From: Mesorhizobium sp. B2-7-1
Lineage (GTDB): Bacteria; Pseudomonadota; Alphaproteobacteria; Rhizobiales; Rhizobiaceae
DNA length: 43,831 bases
Direction of reading: 5' to 3'
Assembly: GCF_006440735.1 (NCBI RefSeq)
Contig: NZ_VFUA01000053.1
Span: forward strand, 1-43,831
Shown here: positions 7,245 to 15,979 of the stretch, one piece after another
Position numbering within the stretch: the first letter of the stretch is position 1
Layout of the letters: each line of letters opens with the position of its first letter
Notes under the pieces: model-generated
Databases searched by the model: none
Seen by the model: the letters and a program-made list of their open reading frames with translations, nothing else
What the model was told of the DNA's origin: nothing
Program-made: the position numbers and the translations under genes

Positions 7245-8221
7245 TCGCGACGCGATGGAAGACGCCGCTGCTGCTTATCGGCATCGTCACTTCCCCCTTG
7301 CTCCTGGCCGGCTGCAGCCAGACCACTTCCTCGCATGGCATGTCGGTGTCGGGCCTGACCGATGCCCTCACGCCGAGTTTCCTCACTTCCCGTTCCAGCC
7401 ACTCGCTGAAGGACAAGGAGTGCCTGCAACGGGCGATGTTCTTCGAGTCCAACCGGTCGAGTCGCGACGGCATGGTCGCCGTCGGCACGGTCGTGATGAA
7501 CCGGCTGCGCTCGGGCCAGCACGGCAACACCATCTGCGAAGTCGTCGGTGAGAAAGGCCAGTTCGCGCCCGGCGTGATGACGCGGCCGATGAACTCCAGG
7601 GCGCTGCCCGACGTCGAGGAAGCCGCCGACGCGGTGCTGCGCGGCGAGCGCAAGACCAAGCTCAAGAACACGATGTATTTCCACACCGCCGGCCTGCACT
7701 TCCCCTACAAGAACATGCATTACACCATGGTCGCCGGCGGCAACGCCTTCTATGAGAAGCGCGGCCGCAACTGGCAGCCGCTGCCGGACGAGCCGATGGT
7801 CGCCATGGCCTCCGACAAACAGCAGAAGATCGACCCTGCCGCTCCGGTTCTGGTGGCTTCCGCCGAGCCGGTGGTCAAGACGATCGTCCGTTCGGATCCC
7901 GCCAAGCAAGCAGCGATGGCTGCCGCGCGGACCGAAACCGCTTCCACCGACCAGACCTATGTGACGGCTTCCGCCGCTCCGGCTGCCCCATCATCCTCGA
8001 AGTCCGGCCGTCTCGCGCAGAAGCAGGTGGTCGTGGCGATGCAGGAGCCGATGGCCGAACCGGACGCCTCGCGTTTCGGCGGCACGCTCAAGGGCCGTTA
8101 CATCACCTCGGTGCCCAACGCGCCACAGGAAGCGGCGATGGGCTTCCAGTCGACGCCTGAGAACACCGACGCCATCGGCGCGATGATCGTCAGCCAGAAC
8201 CGGCCGCTCGAAGCCAACTGA
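7241..8221 (+). CDS. SleB-type cell wall hydrolase lipoprotein
   Basis: No in-frame ATG lies near the beginning; GTG 7241 is chosen because GAGG (7229-7232) stands 8 nt upstream, giving 326 residues. A TTG lies one codon earlier. The N-terminus is a lipoprotein signal with lipobox LLAGC (Cys near residue 26). A Hydrolase_2 (SleB-like) domain follows: ECLQRAMFFESN contains the expected catalytic Glu, then GTVVMNRL and FAPGVM (roughly residues 65-185). The C-terminal 140 residues are Ala/Ser/Pro-rich without a recognisable domain. The family cleaves peptidoglycan; here it would sit at an envelope membrane. It separates ybaB from recR, unlike the usual contiguous arrangement, and has candidate CtrA sites upstream. 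Confidence 0.85.
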   Translation: MIATRWKTPLLLIGIVTSPLLLAGCSQTTSSHGMSVSGLTDALTPSFLTSRSSHSLKDKECLQRAMFFESNRSSRDGMVAVGTVVMNRLRSGQHGNTICEVVGEKGQFAPGVMTRPMNSRALPDVEEAADAVLRGERKTKLKNTMYFHTAGLHFPYKNMHYTMVAGGNAFYEKRGRNWQPLPDEPMVAMASDKQQKIDPAAPVLVASAEPVVKTIVRSDPAKQAAMAAARTETASTDQTYVTASAAPAAPSSSKSGRLAQKQVVVAMQEPMAEPDASRFGGTLKGRYITSVPNAPQEAAMGFQSTPENTDAIGAMIVSQNRPLEAN

Positions 8222-8239
8222 AACCCGATTGCATCCAAC

Positions 8240-8273
8240 ACAGGGCCCGTCATGGCAGCATGGCGGGCCCTGT
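8240..8273 (+). terminator. Strong hairpin after the SleB-like gene
   Basis: ACAGGGCCCG (8240-8249) pairs with CGGGCCCTGT (8264-8273), with CAT/ATG adding pairs inside. The stem is long and GC-rich, 18 bp after the stop, but no T-run follows, so it is either a terminator of the hairpin-only kind or a 3'-end stabiliser. Confidence 0.55.
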
Positions 8274-8302
8274 GCCGTTGCTGGCTGTCCTGAAAAATCC
8301 TG

Positions 8303-8404
8303 GATCAGTCCGCCATTTACGAAACGGCGAACTGATCGATCTTTTCGTTTTCACGCAATTCCGGAATGAAAACCGCTTCGCACTTTTCCTGGAATTGCTC
8401 TAGA
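8303..8404 (-). repeat. Mosaic palindromic repeat, family A copy 1 (reverse orientation)
   Basis: The core 8355-8403 is an inverted repeat, GCAATTCCGGAAT ... TTTTCCTGGAATTGC, matching the copies near 21.4, 30.6, 37.2 and 43.0 kb. A second hairpin precedes it (GATCAGTCCGCC ... GGCGAACTGATC, about 8303-8336). Read on the minus strand the order equals that of the copy at 30621. It ends 9 bases before the recR ATG. Confidence 0.8.
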
Positions 8405-8412
8405 TCAAGGCG

Positions 8413-9018
8413 ATGTCGAAGAGAATCGCCGGTCCGGAAATCGAACGCCTGATCCAGCTCTTGGCCAAGGTGCCGGGGCTTGGCCCGCGGTCAGCCAGGC
8501 GCGCCGCGCTTCATCTCATCAAGAAGAAGGAGCAACTGCTCGAGCCTTTGGCCGCCGCCATGGGCGAGGCGGTCGACAAGGTGCGCATCTGCTCGACCTG
8601 CGGCAATGTCGACACCTCCGATCCGTGCATGATCTGCACCGACCCGCGCCGCGACGCCGGCACGCTGATCGTCGTCGAGGACGTCTCGGACCTCTGGGCG
8701 CTGGAGCGCGCGGCGGCCATGAATGTGCGCTACCATGTGCTCGGCGGCACGCTGTCGCCGCTCGACGGCATCGGTCCCGACCAGCTCAACATTCGATCGC
8801 TGGTCGACCGCGTCGCTGGCGGCGAGGTGAAAGAAGTCATCCTTGCCGTCAACGCCACCGTCGAGGGGCAGACCACCGCGCATTATTTGACGGATCAGTT
8901 GTCTGGCTTCGAGGTCAAGGTGACGCGGCTCGCGCATGGCGTGCCGGTCGGCGGCGAGCTCGATTACCTTGACGAAGGCACGCTGGCCGCTGCGCTGCGA
9001 TCGAGGACGGCGTTTTGA
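8413..9018 (+). CDS. recR: Recombination mediator protein RecR
   Basis: A 201-residue protein of standard length. It has an N-terminal helix-hairpin-helix (PGLGPRSARRAALHLI, about residues 20-35), a four-Cys zinc finger (CSTCG ... CMIC, about 57-72) and a Toprim domain starting TLIVVEDVSDLWALE (about 79-93). With RecF and RecO it loads RecA at SSB-coated gaps. The ATG at 8413 follows the end of a dispersed palindrome by 9 bases; the only purine-rich stretch is AAGG two bases before the ATG, so ribosome binding looks weak. The next gene overlaps its stop through TTGA. Confidence 0.95.
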   Translation: MSKRIAGPEIERLIQLLAKVPGLGPRSARRAALHLIKKKEQLLEPLAAAMGEAVDKVRICSTCGNVDTSDPCMICTDPRRDAGTLIVVEDVSDLWALERAAAMNVRYHVLGGTLSPLDGIGPDQLNIRSLVDRVAGGEVKEVILAVNATVEGQTTAHYLTDQLSGFEVKVTRLAHGVPVGGELDYLDEGTLAAALRSRTAF

Positions 9019-10289
9019 GGAGACTGGGGAGGGGGGCGACAGAACGCGGCTTTTCCAAGTACAGCCTTGCATTTCTTCTGCTCGCAATATTCAGCCTCCT
9101 TCTCACCACCCCCACCCGCGCCGCCGCCATCGACGACCAGTTCCAGGCCTGGCTCCAAACCGATCTCTGGCCCGAGGCCAAATCCAAGGGCATCTCGAAG
9201 AAAACCTTCGACGCCGCCTTCCTCGGCGTGAAGCCGAACCTCAAGCTGCCCGATCTCGTCCTGCCCGGCGAAAAGCCGACGACGCCGCAGAAGCAGCACC
9301 AGGCCGAGTTCGGCCCGCCGGCCAACTATTTCGCTGAGAAGATCGTTCGGGCCGTCACGTCGGGCGGCAGGACGCGCGAGAGCGCCAACGCCCGGACGCT
9401 CGGGCTGATCGAGAAGCGCTACGGCGTTCCTGGCGAGATCGTGCTGGCCATCTGGGGTCGCGAGACCGGCTTCGGCGCGGCCAAGATGCCTTATGACGCC
9501 TTCGAGGTGCTGGGCACCAAGGCGTTCATGTCGACCAAGAAGGATTTCTTCCGCACCGAGGTGCTGGCGGCGCTCGAAATCGTCGAGCGCGGGCTGGCGC
9601 CGGTCAACGCGATGAAGTCCTCCTGGGCCGGCGCGCTCGGCCAGCCGCAATTCATGCCGACTTCGTTCCTCAAGCACGCCGTCGACTTCGATGGCGACGG
9701 CCGGCCCGACATCTGGAATTCGACGCCCGACGTGCTCGCCTCGATCGCCAACTACCTCGTCCATTATGGCTGGGTGAGGGGGCGCGGCTGGGGGACCGAG
9801 GTGACGGTTCCGGCCAATGTCTCCTGCTCGCTCGAAGGACCCGACCAGGGCAAGAAGATTTCCGATTGGGTGGCGATGGGCATCAGGCGCGTCGACGGCA
9901 AGGCGTTTCCACCAAGCGAGTTGAAGGCCGAGGGTTTCCTTCTGATGCCGGCCGGGCGCAGCGGCCCAGGCTTCATCGTCACGCCGAACTTCTATGTGAT
10001 CAAGCAATACAACAACAGCGATCTCTATGGGCTGTTCATCGGCCATGCCGCCGACCGCATCGCCCGGGGCGACGCCACTTTCGCCGGCGCCTGGGGCGCG
10101 GTCGGCGACCTCCATCGTTCCGATATCGCCGCCCTGCAGCGGGCGTTGGAGGCCAAGGGCTACGATGTCGGCAGCGCCGACGGCCTGCCCGGCTTCAAGA
10201 CGCGCCGCTCGATCGGCATCTGGCAGTCCAAGAACGGCAGGCCCGCCACCTGCTTTCCCGATGCAGCGCTGGTCGCGCAGCTGAAATAG
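9015..10289 (+). CDS. Lytic murein transglycosylase, MltB type, with peptidoglycan-binding domain
   Basis: The best start is TTG 9015, overlapping the recR stop (TTGA) with GAGG about 9 nt upstream; no in-frame ATG or GTG is seen before the signal peptide. The protein has 424 residues: a signal peptide (hydrophobic stretch about residues 17-34, ending near TRAAA), a soluble transglycosylase B domain with the catalytic Glu in IWGRETGFG (about 142-150) and the MltB blocks GALGQPQFMP and DFDGDGRPDIW, and a C-terminal PG_binding_1 domain (about 365-420). It cleaves glycan strands to 1,6-anhydro products in the periplasm. The overlap suggests translational coupling with recR. The 258 bp after it carry no gene. 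Confidence 0.9.
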   Translation: MRRLGRGATERGFSKYSLAFLLLAIFSLLLTTPTRAAAIDDQFQAWLQTDLWPEAKSKGISKKTFDAAFLGVKPNLKLPDLVLPGEKPTTPQKQHQAEFGPPANYFAEKIVRAVTSGGRTRESANARTLGLIEKRYGVPGEIVLAIWGRETGFGAAKMPYDAFEVLGTKAFMSTKKDFFRTEVLAALEIVERGLAPVNAMKSSWAGALGQPQFMPTSFLKHAVDFDGDGRPDIWNSTPDVLASIANYLVHYGWVRGRGWGTEVTVPANVSCSLEGPDQGKKISDWVAMGIRRVDGKAFPPSELKAEGFLLMPAGRSGPGFIVTPNFYVIKQYNNSDLYGLFIGHAADRIARGDATFAGAWGAVGDLHRSDIAALQRALEAKGYDVGSADGLPGFKTRRSIGIWQSKNGRPATCFPDAALVAQLK

Positions 10290-10547
10290 CGGCTGCCTTC
10301 CAGGCACGGACCCTGGCAAATTTTTCCGGATCGGCGGCTTCAATTAGCCGGCGCATGGTCGACTCATCGCGGCCCTTTGGTCCGATACGGTGTCGCGCAG
10401 AGAGCGCGTTGCCGCTTCGTGGGCCGTCGAATAGGGAGTTGACCAACTGGACAAAAACCACGACGGTAAGCGGTCGAAGCCGGCCTTGCAAAGAAGAATA
10501 CAGCCCTGAGCCGGGAACTCAGGTCAACAAAACAGGGAACGATCACC

Positions 10548-12185
10548 ATGATGCTGGAAAAGTTTGCTCACCGCTCTCGCGCCTTGCTTGCGGGCGCCGC
10601 GCTGTCCGCGCTGCTCGCAGCGCCCGCCTTCGCGGTCACGCCGGCCGACACGCTGGTCGAGGGCTTCGCCATTGACGACATCATCTCGATGGACCCGGGC
10701 GAAGCGTTCGAGCTGTCGACGGCCGAGGTCACCGGCAACACCTATGATCTCCTGGTCCGCCTCGACCTCAGCGACACGTCCAAGGTCAAGGGCGACCTCG
10801 CCGAGAGCTGGACCGTTTCCGATGACGGCCTGACCTACACGTTCAAGCTGAAGCCGGGCATGAAATTCGCGTCCGGCAATCCGATCAGCGCGGCCGATGT
10901 CGCCTATTCCTTCGAGCGCGCCATCAAGCTCGACAAGAGCCCGGCTTTCATCATCAACCAGTTCGGCATCACCGGCGACAATGTCACCGAAAAGGCCAAG
11001 GCCGTCGACGACACCACCTTCCAGTTCGTCGTCGACAAACCCTACGCGCCGAGCTTCGTGCTGAACTGCCTGTCGGCCACGGTCGCCTCGGTCGTCGACG
11101 CCAAGCTGGTCAAGGAACATGTCGCCGCCGTCACGCCGAGCGCCGACTACAAATGGGACAACGACTTCGGCAATGCCTGGCTGAAGACCGGCTATGCGGG
11201 TTCGGGCCAGTACAAGCTGCGTGAGTGGCGCGCCAACGAGGCCGTCGTCATGGAGCGCAACGACAATTACAATGGCGAGAAGGCCAAGCTCGCGCGCGTC
11301 ATCTATCGCAACATGAAGGAAAGCTCGGCACAGCGCCTGGCGCTCGAGGCCGGCGATATCGACGTCGCCCGCAACCTCGAGCCGAACGACCTCGACGCCA
11401 TTGCCAAGAACGCCGATCTCACCACCACCAGCGCGCCGAAGGGCACGGTCTATTACATCAGCCTCAACCAGAAGAACCCGACGCTTGCCAAGCCCGAGGT
11501 TCGGCAGGCGTTCAAATATCTGGTCGACTACGATGCGCTCGGCGCCACCATCCTCAAGGGCATCGGCGAAATCCATCAGTCCTTCCTGCCCAAGGGCGAC
11601 CTCGGCGCAATGGATGACAATCCCTTCAAATTCGATGTCGCCAAAGCCAAGGAATTGCTCGCCAAGGCGGGTCTGCCTGATGGTTTCAAGGTAACCATGG
11701 ACGTGCGCACGGGCCAGCCGACGACCGGCATGGCGGAGTCGATCCAGCAGACGCTCGGCCAGGCCGGCATTCAGATGGAGATCATTCCGGGCGATGGTAA
11801 GCAGACGCTGACCAAATACCGCGCCCGCAACCACGATATCTATATCGGCCAGTGGGGCCAGGACTATTTCGATCCGAACTCCAACGCCCAGACCTTCGCC
11901 TCTAACCCGGACAATTCCGACGACGCCAAGATCAAGACGCTGGCCTGGCGCAATGCCTGGGACATCCCGGACCTGACCAAGGAAACCGAGGCGGCGCTGC
12001 TGGAGAAGGATTCGGGCAAGCGCGCCGATATGTACAAGGACCTGCAGCAGAAGATCCTCGACACCAGCCCCTTCGTCATCATCCACCAGCAGCTGGAAGT
12101 GGCGGGGCTGCGCAAGAACCTCAAGGGCTTTGCGCTCGGCCCGAGCTTCGACACCAATTTCGTCGGCCCGGTCTCCAAGGAATAG
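10548..12185 (+). CDS. ABC transporter substrate-binding protein, family 5 (oligopeptide/dipeptide/nickel class)
   Basis: 545 residues from ATG 10548 (a second ATG follows directly), with AGGGAA 9-14 bases upstream. A Sec signal peptide ends near APAFA (residue 27). The SBP_bac_5 fold is recognised by the early YDLLVRLDLSD and LAESWTVSDDGLTYTFKLKP (about residues 64-107) and FASGNPISAADVAYSF. It would bind its ligand in the periplasm and deliver it to the permeases encoded next. The ligand cannot be read from sequence; peptides, opines and other small solutes are all possible for this class. The 258-bp upstream region has TTGACC at 10439 but no good -10. Confidence 0.9.
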   Translation: MMLEKFAHRSRALLAGAALSALLAAPAFAVTPADTLVEGFAIDDIISMDPGEAFELSTAEVTGNTYDLLVRLDLSDTSKVKGDLAESWTVSDDGLTYTFKLKPGMKFASGNPISAADVAYSFERAIKLDKSPAFIINQFGITGDNVTEKAKAVDDTTFQFVVDKPYAPSFVLNCLSATVASVVDAKLVKEHVAAVTPSADYKWDNDFGNAWLKTGYAGSGQYKLREWRANEAVVMERNDNYNGEKAKLARVIYRNMKESSAQRLALEAGDIDVARNLEPNDLDAIAKNADLTTTSAPKGTVYYISLNQKNPTLAKPEVRQAFKYLVDYDALGATILKGIGEIHQSFLPKGDLGAMDDNPFKFDVAKAKELLAKAGLPDGFKVTMDVRTGQPTTGMAESIQQTLGQAGIQMEIIPGDGKQTLTKYRARNHDIYIGQWGQDYFDPNSNAQTFASNPDNSDDAKIKTLAWRNAWDIPDLTKETEAALLEKDSGKRADMYKDLQQKILDTSPFVIIHQQLEVAGLRKNLKGFALGPSFDTNFVGPVSKE

Positions 12186-12203
12186 CGTCGGCGGACCCGC
12201 CGC

Positions 12204-13271
12204 GTGAGCGTAACTGAAAACCAGGCGGCGGCAGGGGGCGGCAGCGCCCGCGCCGTCGCCATTCTATCGTCGCTCGGCCGCTTCCTGGTCATTGCGGTGA
12301 CGACCTATCTCGGTCTTCTCGCGGTGACCTTCTTCATCGGCCGCGTCATCCCGATCGATCCGGTGCTGGCCGTTCTCGGCGACCGCGCGCCGACCGCCGT
12401 CGTCGAGCGTACGCGCCGCGAGATGGGACTCGACCTGCCCTGGATCGAGCAGTTCTATCTCTATGTCAAAGCAGCGCTGAGCGGCGACTTCGGCACGTCG
12501 GTGCTGACCACCAATCCGGTGATGACCGATATCCGCCGGGTCTTCCCGGCGACCATCGAGCTGGCGACGCTGGGCACGATCATCGGCGCCGTCATCGGCG
12601 TGCCGCTCGGCGTGCTTGCCGCCGTCAAGCGCGGCAGCCTGATCGACCAGGTCGCCCGCATCGTCGGCCTCATCGGCTATTCCGTGCCGATCTTCTGGCT
12701 CGGTCTGCTCGGGCTGGTGCTGTTCTACGCCAAGCTGCAGTGGATCGCCTTTCCGGCGCGGCTCGACGTCGTCTACGAATACACATTCACGCCGATCACC
12801 GGCTTCTATTTGCTCGATGCCGCGATCCAGGGGCAGTGGGACGTCTTCTACGACGCCTGGCGTCACATCGTCCTGCCGGCCGCGTTGCTCGGCTATCTGT
12901 CGCTCGCCTATATCAGCCGCATGACCCGCTCTTTCATGCTGAACGAGCTGGCGCAGGAATATATCGTCGCGGCGCGCGCCAAGGGCCTGTCGGAGCGCCG
13001 CATCATCTGGGGTCACGCGCTGCGCAACGCCGCCGTGCCGATGGTCACCGTGATCGCGCTTTCCTATGCCAACCTGCTCGAAGGCTCGGTGCTGACCGAG
13101 ACCGTCTTCTCCTGGCCGGGCATCGGCCTCTACATCACCAATTCGCTGCAGAACGCCGACATGAACGCGGTGCTTGGTGGCACCATCGCCATCGGCTCGG
13201 TCTTCATCGCCATCAACCTCTTGTCCGATCTGCTCTACCGGCTGCTCGATCCAAGGACGAGGGTTGGATGA
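12204..13271 (+). CDS. ABC transporter permease, DppB/OppB type
   Basis: 355 residues from GTG 12204, 18 bp after the SBP stop. It has about six membrane segments, the first at roughly residues 30-50 (FLVIAVTTYLGLLAVTFFIG), the family block DLPWIEQFYLYV, and the cytoplasmic EAA loop EYIVAARAKGLSERRIIWGH (about residues 251-270), which contacts an ATPase. The end overlaps the next permease by ATGA. A short N-terminal extension (MSVTENQAAAGGG) precedes the first helix; a later start cannot be ruled out. Confidence 0.92.
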   Translation: MSVTENQAAAGGGSARAVAILSSLGRFLVIAVTTYLGLLAVTFFIGRVIPIDPVLAVLGDRAPTAVVERTRREMGLDLPWIEQFYLYVKAALSGDFGTSVLTTNPVMTDIRRVFPATIELATLGTIIGAVIGVPLGVLAAVKRGSLIDQVARIVGLIGYSVPIFWLGLLGLVLFYAKLQWIAFPARLDVVYEYTFTPITGFYLLDAAIQGQWDVFYDAWRHIVLPAALLGYLSLAYISRMTRSFMLNELAQEYIVAARAKGLSERRIIWGHALRNAAVPMVTVIALSYANLLEGSVLTETVFSWPGIGLYITNSLQNADMNAVLGGTIAIGSVFIAINLLSDLLYRLLDPRTRVG

Positions 13272-14188
13272 GCGCCGAAACCATCCAGTCCCGTCGCGCG
13301 TGGCTGCTCAGCGACCGGCCGGTCTCGCGCCTGCAGGCAAGGCTCGGCCGCGCCTATGTCGCCTGGCGTCGCTTCTCCGCCAATCGGCTGGCGCTGGTCG
13401 GCATGCTGATCATCATCGCGCTGCTGGTGGTGGCCGCCTTTGCCGATGTGCTGGCGCCCTATTCGCCGACCGTCGGCGATCTGAAGAACGCCCGCCTGCT
13501 GCCGCCGGGCGCCGCGCACTGGTTCGGCACCGACGACCTTGGCCGCGACATCTATTCGCGCATCGTCTACGGCGCGCGCTGGACGCTTTATGTCGTGATC
13601 CTCGTTGCCATCATCGCCGCGCCCATCGGCCTGCTGGTCGGCACGATCGCCGGTTATGCCGGCGGCTGGACCGACACGATCCTGATGCGCATCACCGACA
13701 TTTTTCTTGCCTTTCCGAAGCTCGTGCTGGCGCTCGCCTTCGTCGCGGCGCTCGGACCCGGCATCGAGAACGCGGTGCTGGCGATCGCCATCACCTCCTG
13801 GCCGCCTTACGCCCGCATTGCTCGCGCGGAAACGCTGACGGTGCGCAACTCCGACTACATCAAGGCGGTGCAGTTGATGGGCGCATCGCCCTTCCGCATC
13901 GTGCTGCGCCACATCATGCCGCTCTGCATCTCCTCGCTGATCATTCGCGTCACGCTCGACATGGCCGGCATCATCCTGACCGCCGCCGGTCTCGGCTTCC
14001 TTGGCCTCGGCGCCCAGCCGCCGCTGCCCGAATGGGGCGCGATGATCGCGTCCGGCCGCCGCTTCATCCTCGACCAGTGGTGGGTCGCCGCTGCACCTGG
14101 TGCCGCCATCCTCATCGTCAGCCTCGGCTTCAACCTGCTCGGCGACGGCCTGCGCGATGCGCTCGATCCCCGGAGTGGTGATCAATGA
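13268..14188 (+). CDS. ABC transporter permease, DppC/OppC type
   Basis: 306 residues from ATG 13268, whose bases overlap the preceding TGA (ATGA). It has an N-terminal OppC-type segment with one helix (ALVGMLIIIALLVVAAF), the typical periplasmic stretch ending HWFGTDDLGRDIYSRIVYGAR, four to five further helices, and the EAA loop DYIKAVQLMGASPFRIVLRH. It forms the heteromeric pore with the DppB-type subunit. Its stop lies inside a 14-bp tandem duplication that leads into the first ATPase gene. Confidence 0.93.
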   Translation: MSAETIQSRRAWLLSDRPVSRLQARLGRAYVAWRRFSANRLALVGMLIIIALLVVAAFADVLAPYSPTVGDLKNARLLPPGAAHWFGTDDLGRDIYSRIVYGARWTLYVVILVAIIAAPIGLLVGTIAGYAGGWTDTILMRITDIFLAFPKLVLALAFVAALGPGIENAVLAIAITSWPPYARIARAETLTVRNSDYIKAVQLMGASPFRIVLRHIMPLCISSLIIRVTLDMAGIILTAAGLGFLGLGAQPPLPEWGAMIASGRRFILDQWWVAAAPGAAILIVSLGFNLLGDGLRDALDPRSGDQ

Positions 14189-14202
14189 GTGGTGACCAAT
14201 GA
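14175..14202 (+). repeat. 14-bp tandem duplication at the permease/ATPase junction
   Basis: AGTGGTGATCAATG is followed directly by AGTGGTGACCAATG (one mismatch). As a result an ATGA occurs twice: the first overlaps the permease stop, the second is the ATPase start. Between them lies the five-codon ORF ATG AGT GGT GAC CAA TGA (14185-14202). The duplication probably displaced an original ATGA-coupled start by 14 bp. Confidence 0.7.
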
Positions 14203-15035
14203 GCGACACGCTCCTCGACGTGGACGACCTGCGCGTCACCTTCCCGACCCGCACCGGCCTTGTACACGCGGTGCGCGGCGTCTCCTTCTCGCTCGGTCGC
14301 GAGCGTCTCGGCATCGTCGGCGAGAGCGGCTCCGGCAAATCGCAGACCGGCCGCGCCATCATGGGGCTGACGCCGCCGCAGGCCGAGGTATCGGCCAGGA
14401 AGCTCGCCTTCGACGGCATAGATCTGCTGTCGATATCGCCCCGCCAGCGACGCGCGTTGCGGGGGAACCGCATCGCCATGATCCTGCAGGATCCGAAATA
14501 TTCGCTCGATCCGGTGATGACTATCGGCCGCCAGATCGTCGAGACGCTGCGCACGCATGAAAAGGTCTCCAAGGCCGAGGCTCGCAAGCGCGCTTTGGCC
14601 ATGCTGCAGGCGGTGCAGATCCGCGATCCGGCCCGTGTCTTCGACCTTTACCCACACGAGGTCTCGGGCGGCATGGGCCAGCGCGCCATGATCGCCATGA
14701 TGCTGGTCACCGGGCCCGAGCTGATGATCGCCGACGAGCCGACATCGGCGCTCGACGTCACCGTGCAGCTCGACGTGCTCAAGATCCTCGACAAGCTCGT
14801 CGCCGAGCGTGGCATGGGCTTGATCTTTATCTCGCACGACCTGCGCCTGGTTTCGTCCTTCTGCGACCGCGTCGTCGTCATGTATGCCGGCAAGGTCGTC
14901 GAGCAGATCAAGGCTTCCGAACTGCGCGATGCGCAGCACCCCTACACGCGCGGCCTGCTCAACTGCATGCCGAGGATCGGCTTCGAGCGCCACCCGCTGC
15001 CGGTGCTCGACCGCAAGCCGGAGTGGGCGGAATGA
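14199..15035 (+). CDS. ABC transporter ATP-binding protein, DppD/OppD type
   Basis: 278 residues. Walker A GESGSGKSQ (about residues 46-54), signature VSGGMGQR (a variant of LSGGQ), Walker B LMIADEPTSALD and the switch His in ISHD are all present. The C-terminal oligopeptide-transport region is short: it stops after LLNCMPRIGFERHPLPVLDRKP without the Cys-rich iron-sulfur-like tail of longer relatives. It drives import together with the next gene, which starts by ATGA overlap. Its own start follows a five-codon ORF created by a 14-bp duplication. Confidence 0.93.
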   Translation: MSDTLLDVDDLRVTFPTRTGLVHAVRGVSFSLGRERLGIVGESGSGKSQTGRAIMGLTPPQAEVSARKLAFDGIDLLSISPRQRRALRGNRIAMILQDPKYSLDPVMTIGRQIVETLRTHEKVSKAEARKRALAMLQAVQIRDPARVFDLYPHEVSGGMGQRAMIAMMLVTGPELMIADEPTSALDVTVQLDVLKILDKLVAERGMGLIFISHDLRLVSSFCDRVVVMYAGKVVEQIKASELRDAQHPYTRGLLNCMPRIGFERHPLPVLDRKPEWAE

Positions 15036-15778
15036 CGGCTTCCATCACTGTCGAAGGGTTGGAAGTGGTCTTCGACCGTTTCCGCGCGCTGAAGGGCGTC
15101 AGCCTCGACGTGCGGGAAGGCGAATCCTACGGCCTTGTCGGCGAAAGCGGCTCCGGCAAGTCGACGCTGCTGAGGACCATCACCGGCCTTGCGCCTGTCG
15201 CTTCGGGCACCATCACCGTCAACGGCAAGACCCTTGGCAAGACCCGCGACAAGGCCTTTTACCGCGATGTGCAGATGGTGTTCCAGGACCCCTACGGCTC
15301 GTTGCATCCGCGCCAGACGCTCGACCGCCTGCTGCAGGAGCCGCTTGCGATCCATGGCATTGCCGACGGCGAGAAGCGCATCGAGCGCGCGCTGGACGAG
15401 GTCGGCCTCGGCAAGGGCTTCCGCTTCCGCTACGCGCACCAGCTCTCCGGCGGCCAGCGCCAGCGCGTCGCCATTGCGCGCGCGCTGATCCTCGAACCTT
15501 CGGTCCTTCTGCTCGACGAGCCGACCTCGGCGCTCGACGCCTCGGTGCAGGCGGAGGTGCTGAACCTGCTGGAAGAGGTGCGCCGCCGCCGCAAGCTCAC
15601 CTTCCTGATGGTCAGCCACGACCTCGCCATCATTACCCATATGTGCGAGCGGCTGATGGTGATGCAGAACGGCGAGGCGGTGGAAACGCTGACCGCGAGC
15701 CAGCTGATCGGCCACCGCGTCAGTGAGGACTATACGCGCAATCTGCTCAGGGCGAGCGAGGGGTTTGTCAGGGTGTAG
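15032..15778 (+). CDS. ABC transporter ATP-binding protein, DppF/OppF type
   Basis: 248 residues from ATG 15032, overlapping the previous TGA; an upstream in-frame GTG at 15023 lies within the preceding gene and is less likely. Walker A GESGSGKSTLL, Q-loop MVFQDPYGSLHPRQ (typical of DppF), signature LSGGQRQR, Walker B LLLDEPTSALD and SHD switch are intact. It completes a five-gene importer (SBP, two permeases, two ATPases). Convergent with the RND operon; a dispersed inverted repeat fills the 201 bp between them. Confidence 0.93.
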   Translation: MTASITVEGLEVVFDRFRALKGVSLDVREGESYGLVGESGSGKSTLLRTITGLAPVASGTITVNGKTLGKTRDKAFYRDVQMVFQDPYGSLHPRQTLDRLLQEPLAIHGIADGEKRIERALDEVGLGKGFRFRYAHQLSGGQRQRVAIARALILEPSVLLLDEPTSALDASVQAEVLNLLEEVRRRRKLTFLMVSHDLAIITHMCERLMVMQNGEAVETLTASQLIGHRVSEDYTRNLLRASEGFVRV

Positions 15779-15804
15779 GTCCGTAGGTTGCGTTCCGTCG
15801 CCGC

Positions 15805-15961
15805 ATCCCCCTCTGTCCTGCCGGACATCTCCCCCGCAAGGGGGGGAGATCAGCAGTTCTTGCGCCTCGCTCTATCCTGCAGCATTGGTGATTGGCGAAA
15901 CCCGCCGAGCGCTCAATCTCCCCCCTTGCGGGGGATGGCCGGCAGGGCCAGAGAGGGGTGT
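15805..15961. repeat. Inverted repeat between convergent ABC and RND operons
   Basis: Arms 15805-15850 and 15916-15961 are inverted copies: CATCCCCCTCTGTCCTGCCGG ... on the left answers CCGGCAGGGCCAGAGAGGGG on the right. Each arm also folds on itself (CTCCCCC GCAA GGGGGGAG). The 65-bp centre is unique. This type (CTGCCGG plus CTCCCCC..GGGGGAG) is a familiar dispersed element of Mesorhizobium intergenic DNA. It could end both transcripts. Confidence 0.8.
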
Positions 15962-15979
15962 GAAGGATCGCGACGTTGA

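Noticed and set aside
10290..10547. Promoter or regulatory RNA in the gap before the substrate-binding protein
   Set aside because: TTGACC at 10439 has no acceptable -10 at 16-18 bp and no stable hairpin series was found, so nothing is called.
13235..14602. A 455-codon minus-strand frame opposite the second permease and first ATPase
   Set aside because: Codon-mirror artefact of GC-rich coding DNA; the plus strand has complete ABC motifs.
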